64,000 nt of DNA from Diospyros lotus (taxonomy: Eukaryota > Streptophyta > Magnoliopsida > Ericales > Ebenaceae). The position numbers and the translations under genes are program-made. This document shows positions 1-11,240 of the stretch, piece after piece; position 1 is the first letter of the stretch; each line of letters starts with the position of its first letter. Under the pieces are notes generated by a model. That model saw nothing but the letters and a program-made list of their open reading frames with translations, was not told where the DNA came from and ran no database searches. The stretch lies in contig NC_068341.1 in assembly GCF_014633365.1 (NCBI RefSeq), forward strand, positions 23,728,339 to 23,792,338. Reading direction: 5' to 3'.

Positions 1-1906
1 AGTGATGAAGGCATATTTTTACGATATTCATCTCAAAGTAAAGGTTATAGGGTATTCAACAAAAGAACCTTAGTAGTAGAAGAAACAATTCAAGTAATAG
101 TTGATGACATAAACATTGGGGTTCCAAAACCTAGAGAAGATGGTGAAAATGATGTATCTCAAAATTTTGAAAAGCTTTCAATAAGTCAAAATGAATCTAA
201 TTCTCAAGAAAATGATCCATTTAAAGAAGAACAAGAGTAACAAGTTGAAAAAGAACCAACATTTCCAAGAGAAAGGAAATATGTCAAAAAGAATGAAATC
301 ATAGGAGATCCATCCAAAGGCATTAGAACTAGATCTTCCATTAGAAATGAATGCCAATTTGCTGCCTTCCTATCTCAAGTTGAACCCAAAAATATCAAAG
401 AAGCTCTTGAAGATGAAAATTGGATTATAGCCATGCAAGAAGAATTAAATCAATTTGAAAGAAATGGAGTTTGGAAATTAGTGCCAAGACCAAAAAATTA
501 TCCTATTATAGGCACAAAATGGGTATTTAGAAATAAGATGGATGAAAATGGAGTTGTAACAAGAAACAAAGCAAGGCTAGTGGCTCAAGGTTATAGCCAA
601 GAAGAAGGTATTGACTTTGATGAAACCTATGCCCCTGTTGCTAGATTAGAAGCCATAAGAATGTTGTTAGCATTTGCTTGTTACAAAAACTTCAAGCTAT
701 ATCAAATGGATGTTAAGAGTGCTTTCTTAACTGGATATATTAATGAAGAAGTCTATGTAGAACAACCCCCTGGTTTTGAAAATCACAAGTATGAAGATCA
801 TGTGTTCAAATTGTCTAAAGCTTTATATGGTCTAAAACAAGCCCCTAGAGCATGGTATGAGAGACTTAGTAAGTTTCTCTTAGAAAAAGGATTTAAAAGA
901 GGCCAAATAGATACAACCCTTTTTATAAGAAGCCATGATAAGGACATCTTATTAGTTCAAATATATGTAGATGACATCATCTTTGGATCTACAAATAAAT
1001 CTCTATGTGATCAATTTGCAAATCTTATGCAAGGAGAATTTGAGATGAGTATGATGGGTGAACTTAAGTACTTTCTCGGATTACAAATAAAACGAGAAGA
1101 AGAAGGTATATATATTTCTCAACAAAAGTACATAAGAGATCTTCTCAAGAGGTTTGATGTTCAAGATTGTAAATCTATGGCTACACCTATGAGTAGTTCT
1201 CAAAGCCTAGATAAAGATAAGTTAGGCAAGGCTATGGACAACAAGCTTTATAGAAGCATGATTGGCTCTTTATTATATCTAACAGCCAGTAGACCTGATA
1301 TTATGTTTAGTGTGTGCTTATGTGCTAGGTTCCAATCCAATCCCAAAGAATCTCACTTGAAAGCAGTTAAAAGAATCTTGAGATACCTAAAAGGATCTGC
1401 AGATCTAGAACTATTTTATGCAAAATCAAATATTTTTGATCTAATAGCTTACACTGATGCAGATTATGATGGATGTAAAATAGATAGAAAAAGTACAAGT
1501 GGTTCATGTCAATTCTTAGGAAATTGTTTGGTATCTTGGTCAAGTAGAAAGCAAAATACAATGGCTCTATCATCTACTGAAGCTGAGTATGTAGCAGCTG
1601 GAAATTGTTGTGCTCAATTATTGTGGATGAAATACCAAGTAGAAGACTATGGCATAAGACTTCATAACATCCCAATAAAATGTGATAATACTAGTGCTAT
1701 AGCTTTAACAAAAAATCCAGTGTTTCATGCGAGAACTAAACATATAGAAGTAAAACATCACTTCATTAGAGACCATGTTCAAAAAAGGAGACATAAGTCT
1801 TGAATTCATAGATACAAATCATCAAGTAGCAGACATCTTTACAAAACCTCTTGATAGAGAAAAGTTTGAATATTTTAGGAGTGATCTGGGACTAATTAAA
1901 ACATGA
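1..1906 (+). pseudogene. pol: Sirevirus-type Ty1/copia pol, 3' part (integrase end, RT, RNase H), broken
   Basis: The frame is open from base 1, so the element starts left of the window. Codons 1-40 resemble the SH3-like end of copia integrase (GYRVFNKRT), followed by an acidic linker and the reverse transcriptase from about base 415, with [18 protein letters not shown] and the catalytic YVDD at 964-975. RNase H follows (TDADYDG near 1453, ALSSTEAEY near 1570). Two lesions break it. A TAA at 238-240 interrupts the linker, and a run of six A at 1781-1786 shifts the frame so that the protein stops at 1803. The normal C-terminus (ADIFTKPLD) is readable in the next frame to the TGA at 1904-1906. 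The downstream accessory ORF and repeated polypurine tracts fit the Sirevirus lineage. A full-length protein cannot be made from this copy. Confidence 0.95.
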
Positions 1907-1943
1907 GTAAGAGTGTGGTAATTGATTTCTTTTCTTATTCTTG

Positions 1944-1963
1944 TTTATATATATATATATATT
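1944..1963. repeat. TA dinucleotide microsatellite
   Basis: A short run of alternating T and A in the spacer just after pol. It could be mistaken for a TATA box, but the array and TATTTAAA further down are better promoter candidates. Confidence 0.7.
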
Positions 1964-2091
1964 TGATACGGCCAAGATTCAAATCTGTCAAATCAATATA
2001 AAATCTATTGACATAATGCTTTCGGGCCAAAATTTATATGTGATGTTTGGGGCACATCTCTGCAAATTAATCTGTTTAAATCTTAAATATA

Positions 2092-2345
2092 GTCGACAGC
2101 ATTTGTGCTGTTGTCGACTAAGATGTTGTGAAATTGCTAAGATAGTCGACAGAAGGCTTAGCCTAGTCGACTATGCGCTCAGTGTAAAGCAAAAATCAGT
2201 CGACAGCTTTATTGTATCTGTCGACTATTCCTTTAGATCTTTTAATAATAGTCGACTATACCCTAGAAATTTAATACAATAGTCGACAAAACTATATCAT
2301 CTGTCGACTATCATTTCCCGTCTATTTAAAGAATAGGCGACTATC
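2092..2345 (+). promoter_or_regulatory. Internal GTCGAC-motif array with TATA-like box, ahead of the accessory ORF
   Basis: The core GTCGAC, in the settings ATAGTCGACTAT or CTGTCGACTAT, begins at 2092, 2113, 2145, 2166, 2199, 2220, 2251, 2282 and 2303, with a degenerate copy near 2336. Gaps are 21, 32, 21, 33, 21, 31, 31, 21 and 33 bp, close to two or three helical turns. TATTTAAA (2323-2330) follows, then a telo-box AAACCCTAA (2356-2364) and a pyrimidine-rich leader to the ATG at 2579. The LTR of the same element has the same motif upstream of its TATA box. Seen: motifs and spacing. Inferred: a second promoter that transcribes the accessory ORF. Confidence 0.7.
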
Positions 2346-2578
2346 GGCTCTCTTAAAACCCTAACTTCTCCCTTGTGGCCGATTTGCTCTTTCCTTCTCT
2401 CTTTGAAAGTATCGATTTCCATCTCTCCTTGGCATTACCGATCGCCCATCTCTTTCTCTAAAGTGACAAAGCTCTCAAAATCACCCGCTTCTACTCGACT
2501 ATATTCGGAAATCGCTTTCTCGGTCATATTCTGAGATCTCTCTTGCTCTTTCTATCTCAAGTTGTTTTTTTCTTTTCA

Positions 2579-3766
2579 ATGACGCGTACCAAGAACTCGG
2601 ATAAGGGAAAAGGAAAAGGAAAAGAGAAGGTATCGGGTTCTTCAAGTCGTCCTCCATCTCAACCGAGGCCTCAACTTCAGCTTTTTAATTCAGAGGGACA
2701 ACAAGAAAGGTACTCCATTCATTTTGAGTCCCGCGAAGTCCTTGTCGGTCGATATTTGGATTTATCATTTCTAGACACCATTGGTTTTCCATACATTCAA
2801 ACGTTTAAGGACTTTGGTTGGTGGGATTTTCTAACAATTCATAGATGCATATATGAAGATGCGGTTAGGGCTTTTTATTCCAATGCTGACAATACCTATC
2901 ACAAAAGAAAGTCGGATAAGAAGTTTAAGACGAACATTGGGGATTCTCATATGGAAATCACCTTGACATTAATCCACGATCAGTTTAAAATTCCTTTAGA
3001 AGGAGAAGAGTATGCCTCTTGGACTCAAGACTTTGTGCAGGCCAGTAAAGAAGTCATAGGAGATGACTCTCTTACAACTAAAATCACTGACACGTCAAGT
3101 ATGGACTTAAACACTAGGATTCTTCATCTTATTTGTTGTCAGATGATCTACCCTAGAAATGGAAGCTTCTCTCTTGTTATAAGACTTGACTTATGGCTAC
3201 TCCAATGCATTAAGGCTAAGAGAAGGCCAAATCTGTGTTTACTAATGATAAATCTGATGATAGACTCATTTTCCACCAAAACTAGGTCACTTCCCTATGG
3301 TATGGCAGTCAGTGTTTTACTGGATAGTCTGGTTGGGAACATGGACAGTGCTAGAAAAGTATATCTCAGTCTCTCTCAACACATAAATGACAAGACACCC
3401 ATTAGAATTGGCTATGCAAATAAAGATGGTGAATGGGTTAAAGCTGACAAACCTGAAACTCCTAGAAAGAAGAGAAGATCAGAAGGACCATCTTCATCTC
3501 ATGAAGACCTAGTGGTTCAAGGAATGGCAGATCTCAAATTAGATATCTCTAGAGTTGAAGCCAGTTTGCAAGAATTTAAAGAAGAAGTCAGGTTGGATTT
3601 GCAAAGTCTCCATCAGCAGCAAGAAGGCCTATCCTCTCAGTTGGAGCACCTTATTCAGATGCTTTCCTCTCAGTTTCCTCCACCTGCTGCATCTCCATCC
3701 ATTCCATCAGTTGCTTCTCCTTCATCAGCTCAGTCTTCCCCTTCTTTCATCTCTCCAGATGTTTAG
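2579..3766 (+). CDS. Sirevirus accessory protein in the env-like position (plant transposon-protein family)
   Basis: An intact 395-codon frame lies between pol and the polypurine tracts, the place of the env-like gene in some Sireviruses. The ATG at 2579 was preferred to an in-frame ATG at 2543 because the latter adds only a hydrophobic stretch translated from the pyrimidine-rich leader. Residues 1-32 are basic and Ser/Pro-rich. The middle, about 50-280, has features of a protein family common in plant retroelements: AFYSN, then LNTRILHLICCQMIYPRNGS and LPYGMAV. A basic run PRKKRRS (295-301) looks like a nuclear signal, about 316-366 should form a coiled coil, and the tail is Ser/Pro-rich. 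I see no signal peptide or convincing membrane span, so a true envelope is unlikely. The function is unknown. Its frame is intact although pol beside it is broken. Confidence 0.8.
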   Translation: MTRTKNSDKGKGKGKEKVSGSSSRPPSQPRPQLQLFNSEGQQERYSIHFESREVLVGRYLDLSFLDTIGFPYIQTFKDFGWWDFLTIHRCIYEDAVRAFYSNADNTYHKRKSDKKFKTNIGDSHMEITLTLIHDQFKIPLEGEEYASWTQDFVQASKEVIGDDSLTTKITDTSSMDLNTRILHLICCQMIYPRNGSFSLVIRLDLWLLQCIKAKRRPNLCLLMINLMIDSFSTKTRSLPYGMAVSVLLDSLVGNMDSARKVYLSLSQHINDKTPIRIGYANKDGEWVKADKPETPRKKRRSEGPSSSHEDLVVQGMADLKLDISRVEASLQEFKEEVRLDLQSLHQQQEGLSSQLEHLIQMLSSQFPPPAASPSIPSVASPSSAQSSPSFISPDV

Positions 3767-3962
3767 ATGATGCCCTCATCATACATTTCATGTTACTTTT
3801 GCTTTATGTATGGAAGATTTTCATGTTATTTTAGTTATATGTTTTGTTGAACTCAACTATCACTTTATGAATGAATGCCTTAATATTGACATTTCACTCT
3901 TATTGATATATGTTTCAATCGGGCTGATTGGTTTAGTTGAATTATCTATATGCAGCTTGGTT

Positions 3963-4094
3963 CAAGGGGGAGCCTCAATGTGTTTCAAAAAGAGGGAGTA
4001 TAATTTTTTTGATTTTGACAAAAAGGGGGAGATAAAATGTGCTGTTGAATTGATTTTCATAATTATTTTTTGTCATCATCAAAAAGGGGGAGAT
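3963..4094 (+). other. Four repeated polypurine tracts of Sirevirus no. 1
   Basis: Copies of an A-run followed by GGGGGAG lie near 3963, 3987 (with one G changed), 4019 and 4081. The last directly abuts the LTR at 4095 and is the functional primer for plus-strand DNA. Multiple polypurine tracts ahead of the 3' LTR are a recognised Sirevirus feature and support the lineage call. Confidence 0.85.
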
Positions 4095-5441
4095 TGATAT
4101 TTTCACTCTTGTAATGAAATAGTTTTGATAAATGACTATATGAAAATCAATTTATACTATGAGGATTATATGAATGAAAAAATGAATTTTTATGTATATA
4201 TGTTTGGAAGCAAGATATGAAAATCTATATGAATGATAAATGGCTATAAGTTTAAGTTTTGAGAGTGATTTGTTTTCAAAATAAACTTTTGATAATCTCA
4301 ACTTGCCTTCAAAAAGATCAAAATGAGGATATGTTAAAGTTTTCTATTTTTTCAAAAGGATAGTCGACTATGTGTTTCATTCTGTTGACTATGCCTTAGA
4401 ATAGTCGACTATGCTGTTAAGGATAGTCGACTATGTATAAGGATAGTCGACTATGCTGGTTGGATCTGTCGACTATGTGAGGCATCTGTCGACTATTTCT
4501 TAATCTGTCGACTATCAAGAAAGGATAGTCGACTATGGCTTTTCATCTGTCGACTATTTTTGTTCTTAGAATTCAAAAATTTCTTCACATTTTTACAATA
4601 GTCGACTATGTAAAAGGATCTGTCGACTATGGGATTTTTGTGTTATAAGATAGTTGACTATGCCTTTCTGTCTGTCGACTATGTTTAGTTTTATTTGATA
4701 AAATAGTCGACTAACCTATTTTCTCTGTCGACTATGTGTTTCACAGAAACTTATAACGGCTAGTTTTTGGCGCATTAAATGCTCGCCCAACCACCCACAA
4801 CGGTCCAAAATTCATCTTACCCACCATCATCTATAAATAGGTGGTTGAAGACGCGTTGAAGGCTGCTGAAACATATTGAATATCTTGAACGATCGTGCCT
4901 TCACTGTTACATCGAGCCTTAACTTTTCTCTCTGTATTTTCATTTAAGAGGCTTTGATAATTTACTGTTATATTACTTTTAAGCCTCGATCTTACATTTA
5001 AAGAGAGAGCTTGTAACTAAGAGTTGTACTCTTAGAATCTCTATTTCATTCTCAGTATTTTTCCTAGCGGTAGCTAGAGGGCCCATTAAGTTGGGAGGTT
5101 GTAAGTTCCCTAGTCAAGGACTAGAGGATCTGCTCGTATTGAGTAGGGGGTTTGAGAGTAAAGATTGGTTTTAAAATCCTTAGTTGATAGCTAAGGTAAT
5201 GGACTAAGCTTGGAAAGCTGAACCACTATAAATACGTGTCTTCACTGCTTTCCATCACTGCTTTCCATATTTTCTTGCTTCCTTTGCATTTCTGTTTCTA
5301 CTGACTTTGAATGTTCATTGATAAAATTCCATATTTACTCTTCACCATTTGAAAGTATCTTTGCTTCTCAAAAGAATTTTTTTTTAGTTATACCAATTCA
5401 CCCCCCCTCTTGGTGTGTGTCATATAAGTTCAATTCTATCA
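4095..5441 (+). mobile_element. 3' LTR of Sirevirus no. 1
   Basis: The LTR is 1347 bp. It begins TGATA after the last polypurine tract and ends TATCA, a perfect 5-bp terminal inverted repeat. U3 carries the 16-site array (4363-4732); a TATA box, CTATAAATAG, is at 4831-4840. The end has the C-run followed by CTCTTGGTGTG, seen in slightly changed form at the ends of the other Sirevirus LTRs in this window. Confidence 0.88.
4363..4732 (+). promoter_or_regulatory. Helically spaced array of 16 GTCGAC motifs in LTR U3
   Basis: Core starts are at 4363, 4384, 4404, 4426, 4446, 4468, 4488, 4507, 4528, 4549, 4601, 4622, 4653, 4674, 4706 and 4727. Gaps are 19-22 bp apart from 52, 31 and 32, near two, five and three turns of B-DNA. 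Fourteen cores keep the CG; 4384 and 4653 read GTTGAC, as expected from methyl-C decay. Settings alternate between ATAGTCGACTATG and CTGTCGACTAT. The array ends about 100 bp before the TATA box. Palindromic U3 repeats have been reported in Sireviruses; a bound factor is inferred. Confidence 0.85.
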
Positions 5442-6261
5442 AGTAGGAAGTCTTTGGGCTTGCCGGAAAGATCTAGAAGATGAAGGGTCATGAGGTATTT
5501 ATACCTCTCAAATGATTAGGACATGTGGCAAGCCAAGACATGTGGCACACATGCATGACAATACATGGAAAGACCTTTTGAATGAGGGTGTTTGATTGTC
5601 ACTAGGTTAGGCTTCAAAAGGACCTTAGGCTGAGCCTTCGGGAAAGTAATTCCCTAAAGGGTCTTCAGAAGACTGTATTGGCCTTTGAGGAAACTAGCCC
5701 CTAAATAATATTTAGAAGACTATCTAAGCCTTTAGGGGAACTATTCCCCAAAGGGTCTTCGAAAGGGTACTTGGGTCTTTGAAATGGGCAGGGCCTAGGT
5801 AATACCCATGTCATCCCTGCTCATCGTTCCTACCAAGTACCATTACCATTGCCATCGTCTTCGTCATCATTCATGGACTAAATTCTATAAGCTATGGGGG
5901 AAGTGGTTAGAGACGTTGTGGATCCCATAAACTAATGCATTTCAATCTTGGAATATAGAGTTCTAAGCTCTTTTTCATTGTTGCCACACCAAAATCATTC
6001 AGATCATTGGGAGGATTTGCTATTAACATGGGTAGATTTTAGGTTGTAGCACTTCCTAGATGAATCTATTCATGGATGTTGTTACTTATTACTCCTATAT
6101 ATTTATGCATGGATGATGTTACTAAATTGTGATGAATTTTAATTTATGCATGGTTTTTAATTTAGTTCATTTATTTGTTATATTGGTGCATATATATACT
6201 GTGTTTATCAAGTTTAATTCTAAATTTGAAAACAAATGAATTTTATTATTTTTAAATTAGT
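5442..6261. other. Unclassified repeat-like DNA, no gene
   Basis: No usable frame. 5640-5780 holds imperfect repeats around CCCTAAAGGGTCTTC and AGAAGACT. GAGGTATTTATACCTC (5492-5507) is a 16-bp palindrome containing a TATA-like core. The repeats and palindrome suggest a piece of an LTR, perhaps on the minus strand, but I found no termini. Confidence 0.4.
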
Positions 6262-6804
6262 TTAAATTTGAGACGGATTTTGATATGGATTTTGTCTGTC
6301 TAAAAAATAGAGACAAAAATTTCGTCTCCAAATTTGTCTCAATTTATAGATAGAAAAAAATTGTCTACAAGTCCGTCTTAATTTTTGTTTGTAAATCCGT
6401 CTCAAATTTTCAAACGGATACAATCTGTTTAAAAATTCATATGAAAAATCCATTTGGAAAGACGTCTCAAAAATGGCTTCTGAAATTATAGACGGAAAAA
6501 TCTATTCGAATATCCAATCAAAAATTTGTCTCAAATTATAAACGAAAAAGTCAATCTCAAAATTTGTCTCAAATTAGAGACAGAAAAATCTGTCTCAAAA
6601 AAATATGTTTCAAATTATATAGAAAAAAATCTGTCTCAAAATTCTATCTCAAAATCCGCCTAAATATTCATCTCAAATTGGGGACAAAAAAAATTCGTCT
6701 AAAAAATTCATCTGAACTTCGTCTCAAAATTCGTTTCAAATTTTGTAACAAACATTTTTTAGACGACCTGATATCCGTTTCAAATCAACTGTTTTCTTAT
6801 AGTA
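6262..6804. mobile_element. CACTA (En/Spm) transposon end with subterminal repeats
   Basis: More than a dozen degenerate copies of GTCTCAAATT and GAGACGGA in both orientations fill 540 bp and stop at TTTTCTTATAGTA (to 6804), a mutated form of the CACTA terminus TTCTTGTAGTG. Dense subterminal repeats inside such a terminus are typical of the superfamily, where transposase binds them. I see no transposase and no matching left end, so this is a truncated or non-autonomous copy. Confidence 0.6.
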
Positions 6805-9800
6805 TCATTATCAAATCATTCTCGGATTACTAATTTTACTTATTGTGTTTTGACAACAACATATATACTTTCATCTTAGAATTTATTGTCTCCAAGTTGT
6901 GTCATTATTACTCATCGATAGTGTGAATGGTTTATTTTGCTAGTAATTTATGCTAGTATTCTTGCTTGCAAAAGACTCATCAATGGTGTAAGGGGTTTGT
7001 TTGCGAGCTTGTGCTAGTGTCCTTCCTGATGCAAGGGATTGCAAAAGTTGTAACTCATTCCAAAAACTAGGGTTCTTATTTACTTGATGAAACTCTCAAG
7101 CAAGGTCTTATGGAGAGATCACACACAAACTCTTACAACTAAATCTCTATAAATATTTTACATTACTCGTGCTTAAATTTTATTACTATATCTATCACAA
7201 GCATGTTGAAACTCAAACGAAAACATCAAATTCGTTTTCTAAAAATAATTAAAGAGTTCCAATTCATCCCACTTGAATTATTTTTTGGGTAATAAAAATA
7301 AATAAATAAATTGTAGATGCATTAATTATTTTTCTTTACATTATATTCTTCTTAAATTAAGAAACAAACTAACAATCTTTACAAACTTTTCCTAATTATC
7401 TGTCGTATTTCATTATTTATTATTTTAGGTAGCATTTGTTAAAATAAATAAAATAAGATTATATCAAAATAAAATTAAAATACTTTTCAAACCAAGATAT
7501 GAGACGGTCAAAATAAGACTAGAAAGCATTTCAAAATTTTTATTAAACTGTTTATTTAATTTTTTAAAAATATACTGAATGACATATGTGTCAATTTTTC
7601 TTATCTATAAGAAAAAAGATAAATTTACTCCAAAGGGAGAGAGATAAATTTATTTAGAAAAACTAAAATAAAAAGTCACATAATTTTTTTTAAAGGTCGT
7701 CAAGTAAATTTAATAAATATAATAATTTATTATATTTAAAATATTTTTTTATATCTTAATTAATAAAGACTACTTATATTCGTTGTCCTTAATCTCCTAT
7801 CCCACTCCTCTGCCAACAAAGCACGAAACTGAAAGGAAAATGCATGAACTCATAAAACTGTTAATTTAATCTTTTGGTCATCATGAAGGAGCCTTTGTAC
7901 TTTTAATTCTATAACACAAGTGTGTTTCACAAGTTCCCATGTGGTTTGCCTATATATATACATATATATATATATAGCAAGAATTGTAGAAAATCTTTAG
8001 TTAAAACATATCGTTTCTCTTAAGAAATTTAATAATGAAAAAGAATAAGACTTGAAATCATATATATAAATTGCACACGATCGAGACATGATTAATCCTT
8101 TGAGAATCCATTCCCCTCAAAAGTTGTAGTGTACTTAGATCAAACAGACAGGAGTAGTAAAGATCTCCAAATCCCATCATCAAATAATCTAGATTTGTTC
8201 TTAATTTAATTTTTAATTTCTGAATTTTATCTTTTAAGGAGCTAGAATTTGGGTTTCCAACGTGCGACACACGGTCCTTGAAAAAGTGATCAGCTGACAT
8301 TGACAGCTTAAATTCCTACAAGTTGTTAGAGTTCACGTTGACAGTTGACCACCAATCTATTCTAACATGAGCAACTGCTACATTATATATTATATGAAAA
8401 ATAGTACTCGTATAAATAATTAAATTATTAAAAGAATAAATGAAGGTATTAAATAATAAAAATGTCCTCACCCAATTTATAAATTCACCACTCTTGTCCT
8501 CGGCCGCCTCTAGTAAAGCTCCGCCTCACCACCCCTCATCGTCGCCCCGCATTGTCTTGCCGACCAACGATACATCCTCTTGTTGCCATGCTGTAGCACT
8601 TCACGTGATCGTCGTTGTATCTTGCAATCACCCTGTTGCATCATCTTGTTCAATCACCGTTGCATCTTGTCATCGCGTCGCCATTGGGCATCACGCCAAC
8701 CATTACTGACCATCTCATCGTCTCATCGTTGCCACCTCTAGATGAAACTCAATCATAAAGTCCGATTCAGTCTCGAATCTATCATCCCGTCAATACATAT
8801 AGCACGGTCCGTATTATATTAAGTTATCCAAAAATATACAAAAGACTAAAAAGTTGATAGATTTAATTAAAATGAATAATGATATTTATATCCATCGAGT
8901 CTATTTATAAAAACTATGATATTAAGGTGGACATATTACTTTTGCTTCGTAAATAAAGTTGCCATTACTTTTAGTTTTTAATCAATTATTATATTAATTC
9001 TTCTCCTGATTCCGTTTTAAAAATTAAAATCCAATTTAATATCTTAAAAGTAAAAATTACCCTAAGCTTCTGGAAATCACGTGTATTTGATTATGCTACT
9101 ATGAAAATAGAGAAGACTTTTGACCATTTACTAGTTTATTTTTAATTTTATTTTTTTATTCTTTTAATTCCTCCCTCAATATGATTGTCTAATTCTAGCG
9201 CCATCTCGTACAAACTCTCAGTAGTTGACATCTTGGCCAGTGGTGAGCTATGAGCAGCCCGTTGGTCAATTTTCATTTTCCTCTAGGAGTTGTTTTTAAA
9301 TGTTTTTAAAAAAGAAAACGAGTAATTAATGAAATATTATTTTTATTTTTTATTTATAAAATAAAAAATAATATTATTTATCTAGACAAAAAATAAAGAT
9401 AGCACATTTTTATTGGATAATAAAAAAGTACAAGTATCCATATTTATTGTGCATATTTTTATTACTTAATGAAAATATACTCTCTACACTGAAGATGCAG
9501 TCTAAATAAATAGCATTAATCAAATAAAAAAAAGAGAGTTAAATTTCTCTCTTCTATCCTTTCTTCTCTTTAGTGGTATTAGGGCTTTATTCTTTGTTTT
9601 TTAGACAAATTTTAAGATATTTATTTTGAGATTTGTAAAAAAGTATTTTTTATATGTACTTTTTTGGTTATAAATTTTATAAAAAAAATTTATGTGTGTA
9701 TATATATTTTGTTGTAGGGTTATGAAAATATCAAATTCTTCTTTTTAGGTGACTTATTGGTAAGCACCGTCAAAATTGAATTAACACGAGAAAGTTTAAA

Positions 9801-10333
9801 TTGTTCTAAATAGGTGCTCTATCTCCCTCTCTAATTACTGTATAGATATTATCAATGAGACAAATGACTACAATTTTGTATTCAAATAAAAAATTAAATT
9901 TTGGATGGGAGAGAGGACCTAATTTTAGGAATTTTTTAATGGACCCTTCTATTAAGCAGGGCAATAACTTATAACTTAAATGTTGAGATGAAGCTTAATT
10001 AGTTCAAAAACATTATTGAATCATTTTAGTGGACATATCGATCTTATCAACTTGTACTTTTTAAGGATCTAGAATTTCAACTAGTAGTAATCCATTTATA
10101 TAAAAATATAAAAAAATTCAAACATATTCTCTTGTGTTGAACAAATTTTCTAGGTCTGTCACTATCTGTGAGGAGTTTTGGCATTCGCATGGATTGGTGG
10201 GCTTCGGTTCGAACATCACATGGATTTAGCTGTCCATCAATCAGTCACGCATAAGCAAAACTTATTTAAAAAAATGATGGTTCATGCATTCTTTGCATTG
10301 ATTCATTCTACAATACGCGCAAATTCATGAGAA
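6805..10333. other. AT-rich intergenic stretch without recognisable genes
   Basis: No frame longer than about 90 codons has gene-like content. It includes a TATATA microsatellite (about 7952-7977), a C-rich patch rich in CATCG and CACC (about 8500-8750) and two adjacent TTGAC boxes near 8337-8350. This is the longest part of the window without clear transposon structure and may be old host DNA. Confidence 0.5.
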
Positions 10334-10770
10334 TGTGTGCGTAGCACTCGGTTTTTAGAAATTTTTAAATAATTAATAAATTTAAAAAGAAATAAAGCCA
10401 AGGGTATTTTTGGTAATTTCACAAAGCTTAAGAACCATTGAAGGCCATTTTGGTAGTATTCGAAAAGCTTAAAACCGATTAAGGGTATTTTAGTAATATC
10501 CCATATTTCGTAGTATTTTAGATTCGGATGAGCTGGGGATAAAATCATAATTTTTGAGATTTGGGTAAAAATGTAATTTATTGAAAAATTAGGATATTAG
10601 CATAATTAATCATTTCTTTAGGAACTAAAATGCAATTAAAAATTAACCCGAGGACCATGTTTAAAAGGGTTTAAATGCAATTACTTGAAAGATTTGGCCC
10701 AAAGTGTAATTCTTGAAATTTCACGACTGGATCATTACGGTAACGAATTAGGCCAACTAACCATTAAAAG

Positions 10771-11240
10771 ACTCATGATGACCCTTGAGGTGGCAGATAA
10801 GATTCATGATGACCCTTAAGGTGGTAGATAAGATTCATGATGACCCTTGAAGTGGTAGCTCGTGATTAACCATAGAAGTTTGCTTAGTCTCCAAGTTAGG
10901 GACATGTGACAATCACTCATGATGACTTTGGAGATAGGATTGAAGCTCATAATGATCCTTGAGGTGGAAGATAAAATGCATAATAACTTTCTTGAGGTAG
11001 TGGATAAGACTCATGATGACCTTGCAAGATGGCAACGGGTGATTGGCTATAGAAGTTTGTTTAGCTTCCATGTTTGCTTAGTCTCCAAACTAAAGACATG
11101 TGACAAGCACTCATGATGATGCATAATGATTCCCTTAAGGTGGCATATAAGATTTATAATGACCTTACAAGGTGGCGGCATATGATTGGCCATTTGAAGA
11201 TAAAAACTCATGATGATTTTGGAGATAGGATTTGATTGGA
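10771..11240 (+). repeat. 31-bp direct repeats in gypsy LTR U3
   Basis: CATGATGACCCTTGAGGTGG recurs with few changes at 10774, 10805 and 10836, a period of exactly 31 bp. Degenerate copies follow, along with a longer duplicated unit containing GAAGTTTGCTTAGTCTCCAA (near 10875) and ending near 11120. The related minus-strand LTR at 59363-61472 has a recognisable relative near 60890-60920. Position upstream of the TATA box suggests a regulatory array. Confidence 0.75.

Larger units (their letters stand above)
1..5441 (+). mobile_element. Sirevirus (Ty1/copia) retrotransposon no. 1, 3' portion
   Basis: In order: pol, an array-bearing spacer, an accessory ORF, four polypurine tracts, and a 3' LTR ending in CA at 5441. 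The 5' LTR, gag and most of integrase lie beyond the left edge, so neither the insertion age nor the target duplication can be read. The last five bases after the LTR (5442-5446, AGTAG) would be the right-hand target duplication if the end is correct. Confidence 0.85.

Noticed and set aside
4363..4732. Regular repeats with spacers, superficially like a CRISPR array
   Set aside because: The spacers are about 8-15 bp and the repeat is a 6-12-bp palindrome within an LTR of a plant retrotransposon; there are no cas genes.
8280..8360. Cluster of TTGAC boxes as a WRKY-regulated host promoter
   Set aside because: Three or four five-base motifs in AT-rich DNA are expected by chance, and no gene follows.
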